A stretch of 64,000 nucleotides of DNA from Streptomyces sp. NBC_01439 (GCF_036227605.1 NZ_CP109487.1:3050001-3114000); one strand, 5' to 3'. Positions 1-9,988 are shown, counted from the stretch's first letter. The notes: generated by a model not told the origin, from the letters alone. Program-made: numbers and translations.

Positions 1-1296
1 GTCGACGACCACGCCGTCCTCGGCGATGACGATGCGGTCCTTCGGGACGCCCGTCATGGCACCGAGCTCGGCGTTGGCGCGCAGGTGGCGCCATTCGCCG
101 TGGACCGGCATCAGGTTCCGCGGCTTGCAGATGTTGTAGAAGTACAGCAGCTCGCCGGCCGAGGCGTGGCCCGAGACGTGCACCTTGGCGTTGCCCTTGT
201 GAACCACGTTGGCGCCCCAGCGGGTCAGGCCGTTGATCACGCGGTAGACCGCGTTCTCGTTGCCCGGGATCAGGGACGACGCCAGGATCACGGTGTCCCC
301 GGGGACGATCCGGATCTGGTGGTCGCGGTTGGCCATGCGGGACAGGGCCGCCATCGGCTCGCCCTGGGAGCCCGTACAGACCAGCACGACCTCGTCGTCC
401 GGCAGGTCGTCGAGGGTCTTGACGTCGACGATGAGACCGGCCGGGACCTTCAGGTAGCCGAGGTCACGGGCGATGCCCATGTTGCGGACCATCGAGCGGC
501 CGACGAAGGCGACCCGGCGGCCGTACTCGTGGGCGGCGTCGAGGATCTGCTGGATGCGGTGCACGTGGCTGGCGAAGGACGCCACGATGATCCGCTTCTG
601 GGCACCCGCGAAGACCCCGCGGATGGCGTTGGAGATGTCGCGCTCGGGCGGGACGAAGCCCGGGACCTCGGCGTTCGTGGAGTCGGAGAGGAGAAGGTCG
701 ATGCCCTCTTCGCTCAGACGCGCGAAGGCGTGCAGGTCGGTGAGGCGGTTGTCCAGCGGGAGCTGGTCCATCTTGAAGTCGCCGGTGGCGACGACCATGC
801 CGGCGCCGGTACGGATGGCCACGGCCAGGGCGTCCGGGATGGAGTGGTTGACCGCGATGAACTCGCAGTCGAAGGGGCCGAGGGCCTCGCGCTCGCCTTC
901 CTTCACCTCAAGGGTGTAGGGGCGGATGCGGTGCTCCTGGAGCTTCGCCTCGATGAGGGCCAGCGTCAGCTTGGAGCCGATCAGCGGGATGTCCGCCTTC
1001 TCCCGGAGGAGGTAGGGGACGGCGCCGATGTGGTCCTCGTGGCCGTGCGTCAGGACGATGCCGTCGATGTCGTCGAGGCGGTCCCGGATGGAGCTGAAGT
1101 CCGGCAGGATCAGGTCGATGCCCGGCTGTTCCTCCTCGGGGAAGAGGACGCCGCAGTCGACGATCAGCAGACGGCCGTCGTACTCGAAGACGGTCATGTT
1201 GCGGCCGATCTCGCCGAGGCCACCCAGGGGGGTGACCCTGAGGCCGCCCTTGGGCAGCTTCGGCGGCGGACCGAGTTCCGGATGCGGATGGCTCAA
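1..1296 (-). CDS. rnj: Ribonuclease J, C-terminus beyond window
   Basis: This is a metallo-beta-lactamase/beta-CASP nuclease with 5' exonuclease and endonuclease activity that processes and degrades RNA in the cytoplasm. The HxHxDH zinc motif (THGHEDH) lies at about residues 83-89. The beta-CASP motifs follow, and the visible 432 residues reach the start of the C-terminal region. Family members are usually about 560 residues, so roughly 130 residues lie off the left edge. I chose the TTG start because AGGAGA sits a few bases upstream and translation gives the typical N-terminus MSHPHPELGPPPKLPKGGLR. It lies downstream of dapA in the same direction, separated by 124 bp that hold a hairpin. The family assignment is certain; only the end is missing. 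Confidence 0.96.
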   Translation of the reverse strand, partial: MSHPHPELGPPPKLPKGGLRVTPLGGLGEIGRNMTVFEYDGRLLIVDCGVLFPEEEQPGIDLILPDFSSIRDRLDDIDGIVLTHGHEDHIGAVPYLLREKADIPLIGSKLTLALIEAKLQEHRIRPYTLEVKEGEREALGPFDCEFIAVNHSIPDALAVAIRTGAGMVVATGDFKMDQLPLDNRLTDLHAFARLSEEGIDLLLSDSTNAEVPGFVPPERDISNAIRGVFAGAQKRIIVASFASHVHRIQQILDAAHEYGRRVAFVGRSMVRNMGIARDLGYLKVPAGLIVDVKTLDDLPDDEVVLVCTGSQGEPMAALSRMANRDHQIRIVPGDTVILASSLIPGNENAVYRVINGLTRWGANVVHKGNAKVHVSGHASAGELLYFYNICKPRNLMPVHGEWRHLRANAELGAMTGVPKDRIVIAEDGVVVD

Positions 1297-1420
1297 AAGT
1301 CTCTCCTCACCACGCACGCCACGTACCCCGGAAGGCACGTGGCGCGCATGTCATTCGTGCACTTGCTGTTGTCAGTTCTGTATGTGGTTGTTCGTGCTTA
1401 TTGAGTTGTGAAGTCTGTTG
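1297..1420 (-). promoter_or_regulatory. dapA-rnj spacer with hairpin in the rnj leader
   Basis: This short gap is visibly richer in A/T than its surroundings between about 1350 and 1420. It contains an 8-bp inverted repeat, CGCCACGT (1317-1324) with ACGTGGCG (1337-1344), whose nearest arm is about 20 nt upstream of the rnj start codon. The hairpin could be a weak terminator for dapA or a structured leader of rnj. No convincing -35/-10 pair was found. Confidence 0.35.
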
Positions 1421-2320
1421 TCAGAGCTGTACCCCGCCGGCGGCAAGATCGATCTTGAGCTGGGCCGTCTCTTCGGCGGTCAGCTCGATCAGCGGGAGCC
1501 GCAGCGGGCCCGCGGGCAGACCCTGCAGGTTCAGCGCGCCCTTGGTGGTCATCACACCCTGGGTACGGAACATGCCGGTGAAGACCGGGAGCAGCTTCTG
1601 GTGGATCTCGGTCGCCTTCTGGACGTCTCCGCCCAGGTGCGCCTCCAGCATGGCGCGCAGCTCGGGGGTGACCACGTGGCCGACCACGGAGACGAATCCG
1701 ACCGCGCCGACCGACAGGAGCGGCAGGTTCAGCATGTCGTCGCCCGAGTACCAGGCCAGGCCGCTCTGCGCGATGGCCCAGCTTGCACGGCCGAGGTCGC
1801 CCTTGGCGTCCTTGTTGGCAACGATACGGGGGTGCTCGGCCAGCCGGACCAAGGTTTCGGTGTCGATCGGGACACCGCTGCGGCCGGGAATGTCGTAGAG
1901 CATGACCGGCAGCTCGGTGGCGTCGGCGATCGCCGTGAAGTGCCGGAAGAGGCCTTCCTGCGGTGGCTTGCTGTAGTACGGGGTGACGGCGAGCAGGCCG
2001 TGCGCCCCGGTGCGCTCGGCCTGGCGGGCCAGCTCGAGGGTGTGGCGGGTGTCGTTGGTACCGATGCCGGCGACCACGTGGGCGCGGTCCCCGACGGCTT
2101 CGAGGACGGCTCGTACGAGGTCGTTTTTCTCCGCGTCGGTGGTGGTCGGCGACTCACCGGTGGTGCCGTTGATGATCAGGCCGTCGTTGCCTGCGTCCAC
2201 CAGGTGGACGGCGAGCCGCTGCGCGCCGTCGAGGTCGAGTACGCCATCCGCCGTAAACGGCGTGATCATGGCGGTGAGGACCCGCCCGAAGGGGGTCTGC
2301 GGAGTCGAGATCGGAGCCAT
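1421..2320 (-). CDS. dapA: 4-hydroxy-tetrahydrodipicolinate synthase
   Basis: DapA condenses pyruvate with aspartate semialdehyde, the first committed step to diaminopimelate and lysine, in the cytoplasm. The 299-residue TIM-barrel has the usual length. The Schiff-base lysine is K170 in VANKDAKGD, the catalytic tyrosine is Y142 in MLYDIPGRSG, and NGTTGES is at 51-57. The ATG at 2320 gives the standard N-terminus MAPISTPQTPF but has a poor ribosome binding site. An in-frame ATG at 2344 has GAGGGG about 11 nt upstream and would add 8 residues, so the start is uncertain. dapB lies about 2.5 kb away in the same direction. Confidence 0.96.
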   Translation of the reverse strand: MAPISTPQTPFGRVLTAMITPFTADGVLDLDGAQRLAVHLVDAGNDGLIINGTTGESPTTTDAEKNDLVRAVLEAVGDRAHVVAGIGTNDTRHTLELARQAERTGAHGLLAVTPYYSKPPQEGLFRHFTAIADATELPVMLYDIPGRSGVPIDTETLVRLAEHPRIVANKDAKGDLGRASWAIAQSGLAWYSGDDMLNLPLLSVGAVGFVSVVGHVVTPELRAMLEAHLGGDVQKATEIHQKLLPVFTGMFRTQGVMTTKGALNLQGLPAGPLRLPLIELTAEETAQLKIDLAAGGVQL

Positions 2321-2435
2321 GGGTAACACGCTACTCGCTGCCATGCTCGCGGTGTCCCCTCGGGGGACGTCAACGGGGTGTTGGACGCCGGCACTGCCTG
2401 CTCGGGGGTTCAAGCAGTGCCGGGTCCGTTTGATC

Positions 2436-2465
2436 AGCCTAGATGAAGTTTACGAAACGTCGCAA
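2436..2465 (-). promoter_or_regulatory. Candidate dapA promoter
   Basis: On the minus strand, TTGCGA (2460-2465) and TAGGCT (2436-2441) are separated by 18 bp in an unusually A/T-rich patch of the thyX-dapA gap. They resemble the -35 and -10 of a housekeeping (HrdB-type) promoter and predict a transcript start about 85-110 nt before dapA. This is inference from motif match only. Confidence 0.5.
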
Positions 2466-2520
2466 TACGGACACTTAGGACTTAACGCCGTGCATCTGTG
2501 CGCCGCCGGTGTACCGCGCC

Positions 2521-3261
2521 TTACGGGGCAACGCGACCGTTGCCGTTGTAGGCGGCGTACGTCAGCGGCATGAGCTTCGCCCAGTGCTGCTCCATCTTCT
2601 CGCCGACCATCTCGATCTCCCGCTGCGGGAAGGACGGGACCGCCGCGAGCTCGTGCTGCGTGCGCAGACCGAGGAAGTGCATCAGCGAGCGCGCGTTGCA
2701 GGTGGCGTACATCGAGGAGAAAAGACCGACCGGCAGGACCGAACGGGCAACCTCGCGGGCCACGCCCGCGGCGAGCATCTCCCGGTAGGCCTCGTAGGCC
2801 TGCACGTAGGAGTCCTCCATGACGCGGCCGGTCAGTTCCTGCTGCGCCCGGGTGCCCTCGACGAAGACGTACTTGCCCGGGCGGCCCTCCTGGACCAGCT
2901 TGCGCTCGGCGTCCGGGACGTAGAAGACCGGTTCGAGCTCCCTGTAGCGGCCCGACTCCTCGTTGTACGACCAGCCCACGCGGTGGCGCATGAACTCGCG
3001 GAAGACGAAGATCGGGGCGCTGATGAAGAAGGTCATCGAGTTGTGCTCGAACGGGCTGCCGTGGCGGTCGCGCATCAGGTAGTTGATGAGGCCCTTGGAA
3101 CGCTCCGGGTCCTTCTGCAGCTCCTCCAGCGACTGCTCGCCGGCCGTGGAGACGCGAGCGGCCCACAGTACGTCGGAGTCGGCGGCGGAGTGCTTCACCA
3201 GCTCCACCGTCACCTCACTGCGGAAGCTGGGTTTCAGATCTGAAGCGGCGGTTTCGCTCAC
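2521..3261 (-). CDS. thyX: FAD-dependent thymidylate synthase ThyX
   Basis: ThyX makes dTMP from dUMP using methylene-tetrahydrofolate and FAD/NADPH, replacing classical ThyA. The protein is 246 residues. The signature begins RHR at 92-94 and continues GWSYNEESGRY. The spacing from RHR to the signature serine (S103) is eight residues rather than the seven of the textbook RHRX7S motif. The GTG at 3261 is preceded by GGAAGGA at good spacing and yields VSETAASDLK; earlier in-frame codons encode arginine-rich sequence typical of non-coding GC-rich DNA. It is divergent from the small gene at 3473 and upstream of dapA in the same direction. Confidence 0.96.
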   Translation of the reverse strand: MSETAASDLKPSFRSEVTVELVKHSAADSDVLWAARVSTAGEQSLEELQKDPERSKGLINYLMRDRHGSPFEHNSMTFFISAPIFVFREFMRHRVGWSYNEESGRYRELEPVFYVPDAERKLVQEGRPGKYVFVEGTRAQQELTGRVMEDSYVQAYEAYREMLAAGVAREVARSVLPVGLFSSMYATCNARSLMHFLGLRTQHELAAVPSFPQREIEMVGEKMEQHWAKLMPLTYAAYNGNGRVAP

Positions 3262-3407
3262 CGGGGGTCCTTCCAAACGTGCGTCCTGGGGCGCGCCCAC
3301 TCTACGGCGCCCCCCGCACGGCCGACGCAGACGCACGCGGCGCAGGGGCGTCGTACGCCTGACGCACAGCCATGAATCTTTCCTAATGTCCCGAAATCCG
3401 GCACCCA

Positions 3408-3436
3408 TTGACGGGCCCGTACGTCTTACCTACGAG
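3408..3436 (+). promoter_or_regulatory. Candidate promoter for the 79-residue protein
   Basis: TTGACG (3408-3413) is followed after 17 bp by TACGAG (3431-3436), about 37 nt upstream of the start at 3473. The -35 match is good; the -10 is poor because its last T is missing. Confidence 0.35.
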
Positions 3437-3472
3437 AACGCACGCCCCTCCACCCCGAGGAGATTCACTCTG

Positions 3473-3712
3473 ATGTTCCTCCGGCGCGAACCCGTCCCGT
3501 TCGCCTTCATCTCAGAAGCCGACCGATTCCGAAGCAACGTCACTCCGCCGCCGCGCGAGCGTCTGGGCAGGACGCAGTTGATCGCCCGTACTCTGGTCGG
3601 ACTGACCGTGGTTGCGGGGCTCGCCGGCTCACTGCTCCTCGGCATGCCCGCACTGCAGCCGAGCAAGGCGCCGGAGAAGTCGCAGCAGTCGGAGGCGTCC
3701 CAGGGGCGGTAG
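3473..3712 (+). CDS. Small single-pass membrane protein, unknown
   Basis: This 79-residue protein is not assigned to a named family. The first ~36 residues are polar and basic. A hydrophobic segment at about 38-59 (LIARTLVGLTVVAGLAGSLL) should span the membrane, and a short Lys/Gln/Ser-rich tail follows. The start is supported by GAGGAG about 10 nt upstream of the ATG. The frame is open far upstream, but only this part has a ribosome binding site and a credible composition. It precedes the PH-domain-like membrane protein by 48 bp and could share its transcript. Confidence 0.7.
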   Translation: MFLRREPVPFAFISEADRFRSNVTPPPRERLGRTQLIARTLVGLTVVAGLAGSLLLGMPALQPSKAPEKSQQSEASQGR

Positions 3713-3760
3713 CCTCACGGGCACAGCCCAACCGAACATGCATGTGAGTGAGGTCCAGCC

Positions 3761-4333
3761 GTGCCCCTGCCCTTCTTGACGGCCGACGGCGTATCCGATG
3801 TGGACGACGGCGACGGTGACGGCGACGAGATCCTGGCCCATGCCGACCAGGACCGCTGGCGCCGGCCCTACCGCCCCGGCCCCTGGCGCGTGGGCATCGG
3901 CGCGCTACTGCTCCTGCTGTCGGCCTTCATGTTGCTGGCCACGATGATCGTCGCCTTCGCGGGCGGCTGGGGCGGAGCCCTCGTCTGCCTGATCGCCGCC
4001 CTCGCGGTCGTCGGATCGGCGGTGCAGACCCTGCGCATCGGCGTATGGGTGAGCCCCGCGGGACTGCGCCGGGTGGGGTTCTTCGTGACCCGCACCACCG
4101 CCTGGAGCGAGATCGGAGAGCTCCGTACGGTGCAGCAGCCGGTGCGCTGGCTCGGGCTGCCGAGGACCGTGCAGGGTCAGGCCCTGACGATGGGCGCCCG
4201 GGACGGCGCGGAGGCGCCGGTGCTGCTGACGGACCACAACGCCGACTTCCTGTCGCGGACCGAGGCCTTCGACCGGGCCGCCGACACGGTGGGCGCCTGG
4301 GCCGACGAGTACCGGCCCGTGGTGGCCGCCTGA
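3761..4333 (+). CDS. Membrane protein with bacterial PH-like domain
   Basis: The 190-residue protein has an acidic N-terminus (VDDGDGDGDE near residues 14-23), a basic linker and two adjacent membrane segments at about 47-68 and 71-92. A soluble domain of about 90 residues follows, with pattern GVWVSPAGLRRVGFF...TAWSEIG. That pattern resembles the bacterial PH domains found after paired helices in many actinobacterial membrane proteins. The start is GTG. Function is unknown; membrane location is inferred from hydrophobicity. It converges with the gene at 4367-4819 across a perfect hairpin. Confidence 0.75.
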   Translation: MPLPFLTADGVSDVDDGDGDGDEILAHADQDRWRRPYRPGPWRVGIGALLLLLSAFMLLATMIVAFAGGWGGALVCLIAALAVVGSAVQTLRIGVWVSPAGLRRVGFFVTRTTAWSEIGELRTVQQPVRWLGLPRTVQGQALTMGARDGAEAPVLLTDHNADFLSRTEAFDRAADTVGAWADEYRPVVAA

Positions 4334-4353
4334 CCGGCCCGAACCGCCCCCGG

Positions 4354-4384
4354 AGGCCCGTACAGGTCAGACCTGTACGGGCTT
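4354..4384. terminator. Bidirectional hairpin terminator
   Basis: A 12-bp perfect stem, GCCCGTACAGGT (4356-4367) with ACCTGTACGGGC (4371-4382), has a 3-base loop and is extended by A-T and G-T pairs at the base. It sits between convergent genes and includes the stop codon of the minus-strand gene, so it can end transcripts from both sides. Confidence 0.8.
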
Positions 4385-4819
4385 CTTGTCGTGCAGGGCG
4401 ATCGCCCTCTGCATCGCCTTGCGCGCCCGAGGGGTGTCCCGGGCGTCGTGGTAGGCGACGGCGAGCCGGAACCAGCTGCGCCAGTCCCCCGGCGCGTCCT
4501 CGGTCTCGGCCTTGCGGCGCGCGAAGACCTCGTCGGCGGAGTCCCGCAGGATCCGCCCGTACGCGTCCCGTTCCAACTCGTCGACGGGCAGTCCGCCCTC
4601 GGCCTCCAGCTCGGTCGCGAGGTGGTTGGCCCGCGTGACGAACCGGGTGTTCTGCCAGAGGAACCAGACACCGATGACCGGCAGGATCAGCACGGCCACC
4701 CCGAAGGTGACCGTGAGCAGGGTCCCGTGCTCGATCAGCATCAGGCCCCGGCTGCCGACCAGAACGAAGTAGACCACCAGGACGGCGGCCGTGAGGAAGT
4801 ACGTGATCTTCGCGCGCAT
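4367..4819 (-). CDS. Small membrane protein with TPR-like tail
   Basis: The 150-residue protein has two predicted membrane helices at about 5-24 and 33-54, then a soluble region rich in Glu/Arg/Ala. Its end (WRSWFRLAVAYHDARDTPRA) looks like one tetratricopeptide-type helical pair. It lies 15 bp downstream of dapB in the same direction, so it is probably cotranscribed with dapB. No enzymatic motif is visible. Its stop codon falls inside the shared terminator hairpin. The family is conserved in Streptomyces by my recollection, but no function is known to me. Confidence 0.8.
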   Translation of the reverse strand: MRAKITYFLTAAVLVVYFVLVGSRGLMLIEHGTLLTVTFGVAVLILPVIGVWFLWQNTRFVTRANHLATELEAEGGLPVDELERDAYGRILRDSADEVFARRKAETEDAPGDWRSWFRLAVAYHDARDTPRARKAMQRAIALHDKKPVQV

Positions 4820-4834
4820 CGTGAAATCAGTCCG

Positions 4835-5596
<762 letters not shown>

Positions 5597-5612
5597 TTAC
5601 TCACGTACGGAA

Positions 5613-6992
5613 CTAGGCGACCGCTTCGTCGAGACGGGCGGCCTGCTTCTCCTTCAGCGGGCCGATCACCGCGAGCGAGGGCCGCTGTGCCAGTACATCC
5701 TGTGCCACCGAGCGGATGTCGTCCGGGGTCACGGCGGCGATCCGGGCCAGCATGTCGTCGACCGACATCTGGTCGCCCCAGCACAGCTCGCTCTTGCCGA
5801 TGCGGTTCATGATCGCGCCGGTGTCCTCCAGGCCGAGGACGGTGGATCCGGAGAGCTGGCCGATGGCCCGCTTGATCTCGTCGTCCGCGAGCCCCTCCGT
5901 CGCGACCTTGTCGAGCTCGTCGCGGCAGATCCGGAGCACGTCGTGCACCTGGTTGGGGCGGCAGCCCGCGTACACGCCGAAGAGGCCGGTGTCGGCGAAG
6001 CCGGAGGTGTACGAGTACACGCTGTAGGCGAGGCCGCGCTTCTCCCGGACCTCCTGGAAGAGTCGCGAGGACATGCCGCCGCCGAGGGCGGTGTTCAGCA
6101 CGCCCAGCGCCCAGCGGCGCTCGTCGGTCCGGGCGAGCCCCGGCATGCCGAGGACCACGTGGGCCTGCTCGGTCCTGCGGTTCACCAGGTCGACGCGGCC
6201 GGCGGTGCGGATGCGCTTCGTCCCGGAGCGCGGGCCGATCGGTTCGGCGTCGGTGCGGGTCAGCGCGCCGGCCTTCTCGAAAGCGGCACGGACCTGGCGC
6301 ACGACCTTGTTGTGGTCGACGTTGCCGGCAGCAGCCACGACCAGGTGCGTCGGGTCGTAGTGCTTCTTGTAGAAGCGGCGGATCCGGTCGGCGCCGAGCG
6401 CGTTGATCGTGTCGACGGTGCCGAGGACCGGACGTCCCAGGGGGGTGTCCCCGTACATGGTCTGCGCGAACAGGTCGTGCACCATGTCGCCCGGGTCGTC
6501 CTCGGTCATCGCGATCTCTTCGAGGATGACGCCGCGCTCGGCGTCCACGTCCTCCTCGCGGATCAGCGAGCCGGTGAGCATGTCGCAGACCACGTCGATG
6601 GCCAGCGGCAGGTCGGTGTCGAGCACCCGGGCGTAGTAGCAGGTGTACTCCTTCGCTGTGAAGGCGTTCATCTCGCCGCCGACCGCGTCGATCGCGGAGG
6701 AGATGTCGAGGGCACTGCGCTGGTGCGTGCCCTTGAAGAGGAGATGCTCCAGGTAGTGCGTGGCGCCGTTCAGGGTGGGCGTCTCGTCACGGGAGCCGAC
6801 GTGCGCCCAGATGCCGAACGTGGCGGAGCGGACGGAGGGCAGCGTCTCGGTGACGATGCGCAGTCCGCCGGGCAGCACGGTGCGCCGGACGGTGCCGATG
6901 CCGTTGCTGCCCTTGAGGAGGGTTTGGGTACGGGCGACGGCCCGCCCCTCCGAAGAGGGGCGGGCCGTCACACGGGAACTACGCGACATCAC
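5613..6992 (-). CDS. M16 family zinc metallopeptidase
   Basis: This is a pitrilysin/processing-peptidase-like protein of 459 residues, the usual length of single-chain bacterial M16 proteases. The inverted zinc motif HxxEH is present as HYLEH at 79-83, with the distal glutamate region (AERGVILEE) about 70 residues later. The C-terminal M16C domain follows. Start codons GTG (6992) and ATG (6989) are adjacent, and the ATG overlaps the pnp stop (TGATG), which indicates translational coupling. The substrate is unknown. Location immediately after pnp is conserved in actinobacteria. Confidence 0.93.
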   Translation of the reverse strand: MMSRSSRVTARPSSEGRAVARTQTLLKGSNGIGTVRRTVLPGGLRIVTETLPSVRSATFGIWAHVGSRDETPTLNGATHYLEHLLFKGTHQRSALDISSAIDAVGGEMNAFTAKEYTCYYARVLDTDLPLAIDVVCDMLTGSLIREEDVDAERGVILEEIAMTEDDPGDMVHDLFAQTMYGDTPLGRPVLGTVDTINALGADRIRRFYKKHYDPTHLVVAAAGNVDHNKVVRQVRAAFEKAGALTRTDAEPIGPRSGTKRIRTAGRVDLVNRRTEQAHVVLGMPGLARTDERRWALGVLNTALGGGMSSRLFQEVREKRGLAYSVYSYTSGFADTGLFGVYAGCRPNQVHDVLRICRDELDKVATEGLADDEIKRAIGQLSGSTVLGLEDTGAIMNRIGKSELCWGDQMSVDDMLARIAAVTPDDIRSVAQDVLAQRPSLAVIGPLKEKQAARLDEAVA

Positions 6993-9226
6993 TTGTCGGA
7001 GTCGTCCTTGTCAGCGTCGTCACCGGCGGTCTCGCCGTCGATCACGGGGACCAGCGAGAGCTTGCCGCGCTGGTCGATCTCGGCGATCTCGACCTGGACC
7101 TTGGTACCGACCGCGAGCACGTCCTCGACGTTCTCCACGCGCTTGCCACCGGCGAGCTTGCGGATCTGCGAGATGTGCAGCAGGCCGTCCTTGCCGGGCA
7201 TGAGGGAGACGAAGGCACCGAAGGTGGTGGTCTTGACGACCGTACCCAGGTAGCGCTCGCCGACCTCCGGCATGGTCGGGTTGGCGATCGAGTTGATCGT
7301 GGCGCGGGCGGCCTCGGCGGCCGGGCCGTCGGAGGCACCGATGTAGATGGTGCCGTCGTCCTCGATCGTGATCTCGGCGCCGGTGTCCTCCTGGATCTGG
7401 TTGATCATCTTGCCCTTGGGCCCGATGACCTCACCGATCTTGTCCACCGGGATCTTGACGGTGATGATCCGGGGGGCGAACGGGGACATGGCGTCCGGCG
7501 TGTCGATCGCTTCCATCATCACGTCGAGGATGTGGAGGCGGGCGTCGCGGGCCTGCTTGAGGGCCGCGGCCAGGACGGAGGCCGGGATGCCGTCCAGCTT
7601 GGTGTCGAGCTGGAGGGCGGTGACGAACTCCTTGGTGCCGGCGACCTTGAAGTCCATGTCGCCGAAGGCGTCCTCCGCACCGAGGATGTCGGTGAGGGCG
7701 ACGTAGTGCGTCTTGCCGTCGATCTCCTGGGAGATCAGGCCCATGGCGATACCGGCGACGGGGGCCTTGAGGGGCACACCGGCGTTCAGCAGCGACATGG
7801 TGGAGGCGCAGACCGAGCCCATGGACGTCGAACCGTTGGAGCCGAGGGCCTCGGACACCTGACGGATCGCGTACGGGAACTCCTCGCGGGTCGGGAGGAC
7901 CGGCACGATCGCGCGCTCGGCGAGCGCGCCGTGGCCGATCTCGCGGCGCTTCGGCGAACCGACGCGGCCGGTCTCACCGACGGAGTACGGCGGGAAGTTG
8001 TAGTTGTGCATGTAGCGCTTGCGGGTCACCGGGGAGAGGGTGTCCAGCTGCTGCTCCATGCGGAGCATGTTGAGGGTGGTGACGCCCAGGATCTGGGTCT
8101 CGCCACGCTCGAACAGCGCCGAGCCGTGCACGCGCGGGATGGCCTCGACCTCGGCGGCGAGGGTACGGATGTCCGTGATCCCGCGGCCGTCGATGCGGAC
8201 CTTGTCCTTGATGACGCGCTCGCGCACCAGGGCCTTGGTCAGGCTGCGGTAGGCGGCGGAGATCTCCTTCTCGCGGCCTTCGAAGGCCGGGAGGAGCTTC
8301 TCGGCGGCGATCTCCTTGACGCGGTCCAGCTCGGCCTCGCGGTCCTGCTTGCCCGCGATGGTCAGCGCCTGGGAGAGCTCGCCCTTGACGGCGGCCGCGA
8401 GGGCCTCGTACACGTCGTCCTGGTAGTCCAGGAAGACCGGGAACTCGCCCTCGGGCTTGGCGGCCTTGGCGGCCAGGTCCGACTGGGCCTTGCAGAGGAC
8501 CTTGATGAAGGGCTTCGCGGCGTCCAGACCGGCGGCGACGATCTCCTCGGTCGGCGCCTCGGCGCCGCCCTTGACGAGGGCGATGGTCTTCTCGGTGGCC
8601 TCGGCCTCGACCATCATGATCGCGACGTCGCCGTCCTCGAGGGTGCGACCCGCGACGACCATGTCGAAGACGGCGTCCTCGAGCTCGGTGTGCGTCGGGA
8701 ACGCGACCCACTGGCCGCGGATCAGCGCGACGCGGACGCCGCCGATCGGGCCGGAGAAGGGCAGGCCGGCCAGCTGGGTGGACGCGGAAGCGGCGTTGAT
8801 CGCCACGACGTCGTACAGGTGGTCGGGGTTGAGGGCCATGACCGTCGCGACGACCTGGATCTCGTTACGCAGGCCCTTCTTGAAGGACGGGCGCAGCGGG
8901 CGGTCGATCAGGCGGCAGGTGAGGATCGCGTCCTCGGAGGGGCGGCCCTCACGGCGGAAGAAGGAGCCGGGGATCTTGCCGGCCGCGTACTGCCGCTCCT
9001 CGACGTCCACCGTCAGGGGGAAGAAGTCGAGCTGGTCCTTGGGCTTCTTCGACGCGGTGGTGGCGGACAGCACCATCGTGTCGTCGTCCAGGTAGGCAAC
9101 GGCGGAGCCGGCGGCCTGGCGGGCCAGGCGGCCCGTCTCGAAGCGGATGGTGCGGGTGCCGAAGGAACCGTTGTCAATGACGGCCTCGGCGTAGTGGGTC
9201 TCGTTCTCCACTAGCGTTTTCTCCAT
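6989..9226 (-). CDS. pnp: Polyribonucleotide nucleotidyltransferase
   Basis: PNPase phosphorolytically degrades RNA 3' to 5', and in Streptomyces it can also add 3' tails. The 745-residue protein contains two RNase PH-like domains with the helical domain between them. A KH domain ([11 protein letters not shown]) and an S1 domain ([17 protein letters not shown]) follow, and the tail is acidic. The ATG at 9226 gives [16 protein letters not shown]. It is separated from rpsO by a terminator and a long hairpin, the arrangement in which PNPase expression is known to be controlled in Streptomyces by readthrough and RNase III cleavage. It overlaps the M16 peptidase by a few bases. Confidence 0.97.
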   Translation of the reverse strand: MEKTLVENETHYAEAVIDNGSFGTRTIRFETGRLARQAAGSAVAYLDDDTMVLSATTASKKPKDQLDFFPLTVDVEERQYAAGKIPGSFFRREGRPSEDAILTCRLIDRPLRPSFKKGLRNEIQVVATVMALNPDHLYDVVAINAASASTQLAGLPFSGPIGGVRVALIRGQWVAFPTHTELEDAVFDMVVAGRTLEDGDVAIMMVEAEATEKTIALVKGGAEAPTEEIVAAGLDAAKPFIKVLCKAQSDLAAKAAKPEGEFPVFLDYQDDVYEALAAAVKGELSQALTIAGKQDREAELDRVKEIAAEKLLPAFEGREKEISAAYRSLTKALVRERVIKDKVRIDGRGITDIRTLAAEVEAIPRVHGSALFERGETQILGVTTLNMLRMEQQLDTLSPVTRKRYMHNYNFPPYSVGETGRVGSPKRREIGHGALAERAIVPVLPTREEFPYAIRQVSEALGSNGSTSMGSVCASTMSLLNAGVPLKAPVAGIAMGLISQEIDGKTHYVALTDILGAEDAFGDMDFKVAGTKEFVTALQLDTKLDGIPASVLAAALKQARDARLHILDVMMEAIDTPDAMSPFAPRIITVKIPVDKIGEVIGPKGKMINQIQEDTGAEITIEDDGTIYIGASDGPAAEAARATINSIANPTMPEVGERYLGTVVKTTTFGAFVSLMPGKDGLLHISQIRKLAGGKRVENVEDVLAVGTKVQVEIAEIDQRGKLSLVPVIDGETAGDDADKDDSDK

Positions 9227-9310
9227 TTTCGTCGTCTCCGTCCGCCGCCCGTGTGGCGGTGGACGGTTGCGGAGAAGCGCTCCTGGCGTGCGGGCCGGTC
9301 TTCGATCGAA

Positions 9311-9347
9311 GCACCCGGTTCGTTGCCCTTGGGGGCATTCCGGGTGC
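9311..9347 (-). promoter_or_regulatory. Long hairpin in rpsO-pnp spacer
   Basis: GCACCCGG (9311-9318) pairs with CCGGGTGC (9340-9347), and inside them TGCCC pairs with GGGCA, giving a stem-internal loop-stem structure about 85 nt upstream of pnp. Processing of this spacer by RNase III is documented in Streptomyces; that this particular hairpin is the cleavage site is my inference. Confidence 0.5.
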
Positions 9348-9394
9348 CACTACCGAGGACCGGCGGCGTGGGAGGGCGCTCCTCCTCTTCAGTT

Positions 9395-9419
9395 GTGCGC
9401 GTCTTCCTCAGACGCGCAC
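9395..9419 (-). promoter_or_regulatory. Second hairpin in rpsO-pnp spacer
   Basis: A perfect 9-bp stem, GTGCGCGTC (9395-9403) with GACGCGCAC (9411-9419), has a 7-base loop and lies between the rpsO terminator and the long hairpin near pnp. It could be an accessory processing signal or part of the pnp leader. Confidence 0.45.
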
Positions 9420-9470
9420 GTGCGTCCGTTCCAGACTACAAAGGGTCCGGTCCGTCCCGCACGTACAGCA

Positions 9471-9506
9471 AAGGGAGCGGCCCCCGGATGTGGGAACCGC
9501 TCCCTT
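9471..9506 (-). terminator. rpsO terminator
   Basis: A 10-bp perfect inverted repeat, AAGGGAGCGG (9471-9480) with CCGCTCCCTT (9497-9506), begins 9 bp past the rpsO stop codon. It should end part of the rpsO transcripts, with readthrough into pnp. Confidence 0.8.
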
Positions 9507-9515
9507 CACAGCGCT

Positions 9516-9803
9516 TTACTTGGCGCCGGCCGCACCGCGGCGGATGCCGAGGCGCTCGACCAGCGTACGGAAGCGCTGGATGTCCTTCTTGGCCAGGTAC
9601 TGCAGCAGGCGGCGACGCTGGCCGACCAGGATCAGCAGACCACGACGGGAGTGGTGGTCGTGCTTGTGCGTCTTGAGGTGCTCGGTCAGGTCCGAGATGC
9701 GGCGGGAGAGCATCGCAACCTGGACCTCGGGGGAGCCGGTGTCGCCCTCCTTGGCACCGAACTCGGTGATGATCTGCTTCTTCGTAGCGGCGTCGAGCGG
9801 CAC
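9516..9803 (-). CDS. rpsO: 30S ribosomal protein S15
   Basis: S15 is a 16S rRNA-binding small-subunit protein. It has 95 residues including the initiator (GTG). The helical S15 core with [20 protein letters not shown] and [18 protein letters not shown] is unmistakable. The start is supported by GAGGAG about 6 nt upstream and by the universal N-terminus [14 protein letters not shown]; the frame extends further upstream only as non-coding sequence. It is followed by pnp, the conserved bacterial arrangement. Confidence 0.97.
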   Translation of the reverse strand: MPLDAATKKQIITEFGAKEGDTGSPEVQVAMLSRRISDLTEHLKTHKHDHHSRRGLLILVGQRRRLLQYLAKKDIQRFRTLVERLGIRRGAAGAK

Positions 9804-9988
9804 GCGTACTCCTCGTTTTAGGTCTTCGTTGCCACCGAGTGCCCCAGGTCTGAGTCTCTGGGGAGCTTCCGTTACTCGGGAGGCGGGGTCCGCTGAGCGC
9901 AGTCCGTAGACCCTCTCGTCGAGGAATCCGGGGGACGCGTACACAAACGGCCGTCACACAGCGTACCAGGCCGCCGCTCCGCCACGTC
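9804..9988 (-). promoter_or_regulatory. rpsO upstream leader region
   Basis: This 185-bp gap upstream of rpsO carries a 6-bp stem, CCCCAG (9842-9847) with CTGGGG (9858-9863), about 40 nt before the rpsO start. S15 represses its own mRNA in several bacteria by binding leader structures, so an autoregulatory element is plausible. The stem is short and no clear promoter could be fixed. Confidence 0.3.

Noticed and set aside
7175..9214. 679-codon open frame antisense to pnp
   Set aside because: Exactly opposite pnp and with Gly/Val/Asp-rich shadow composition; no homology-like motifs.
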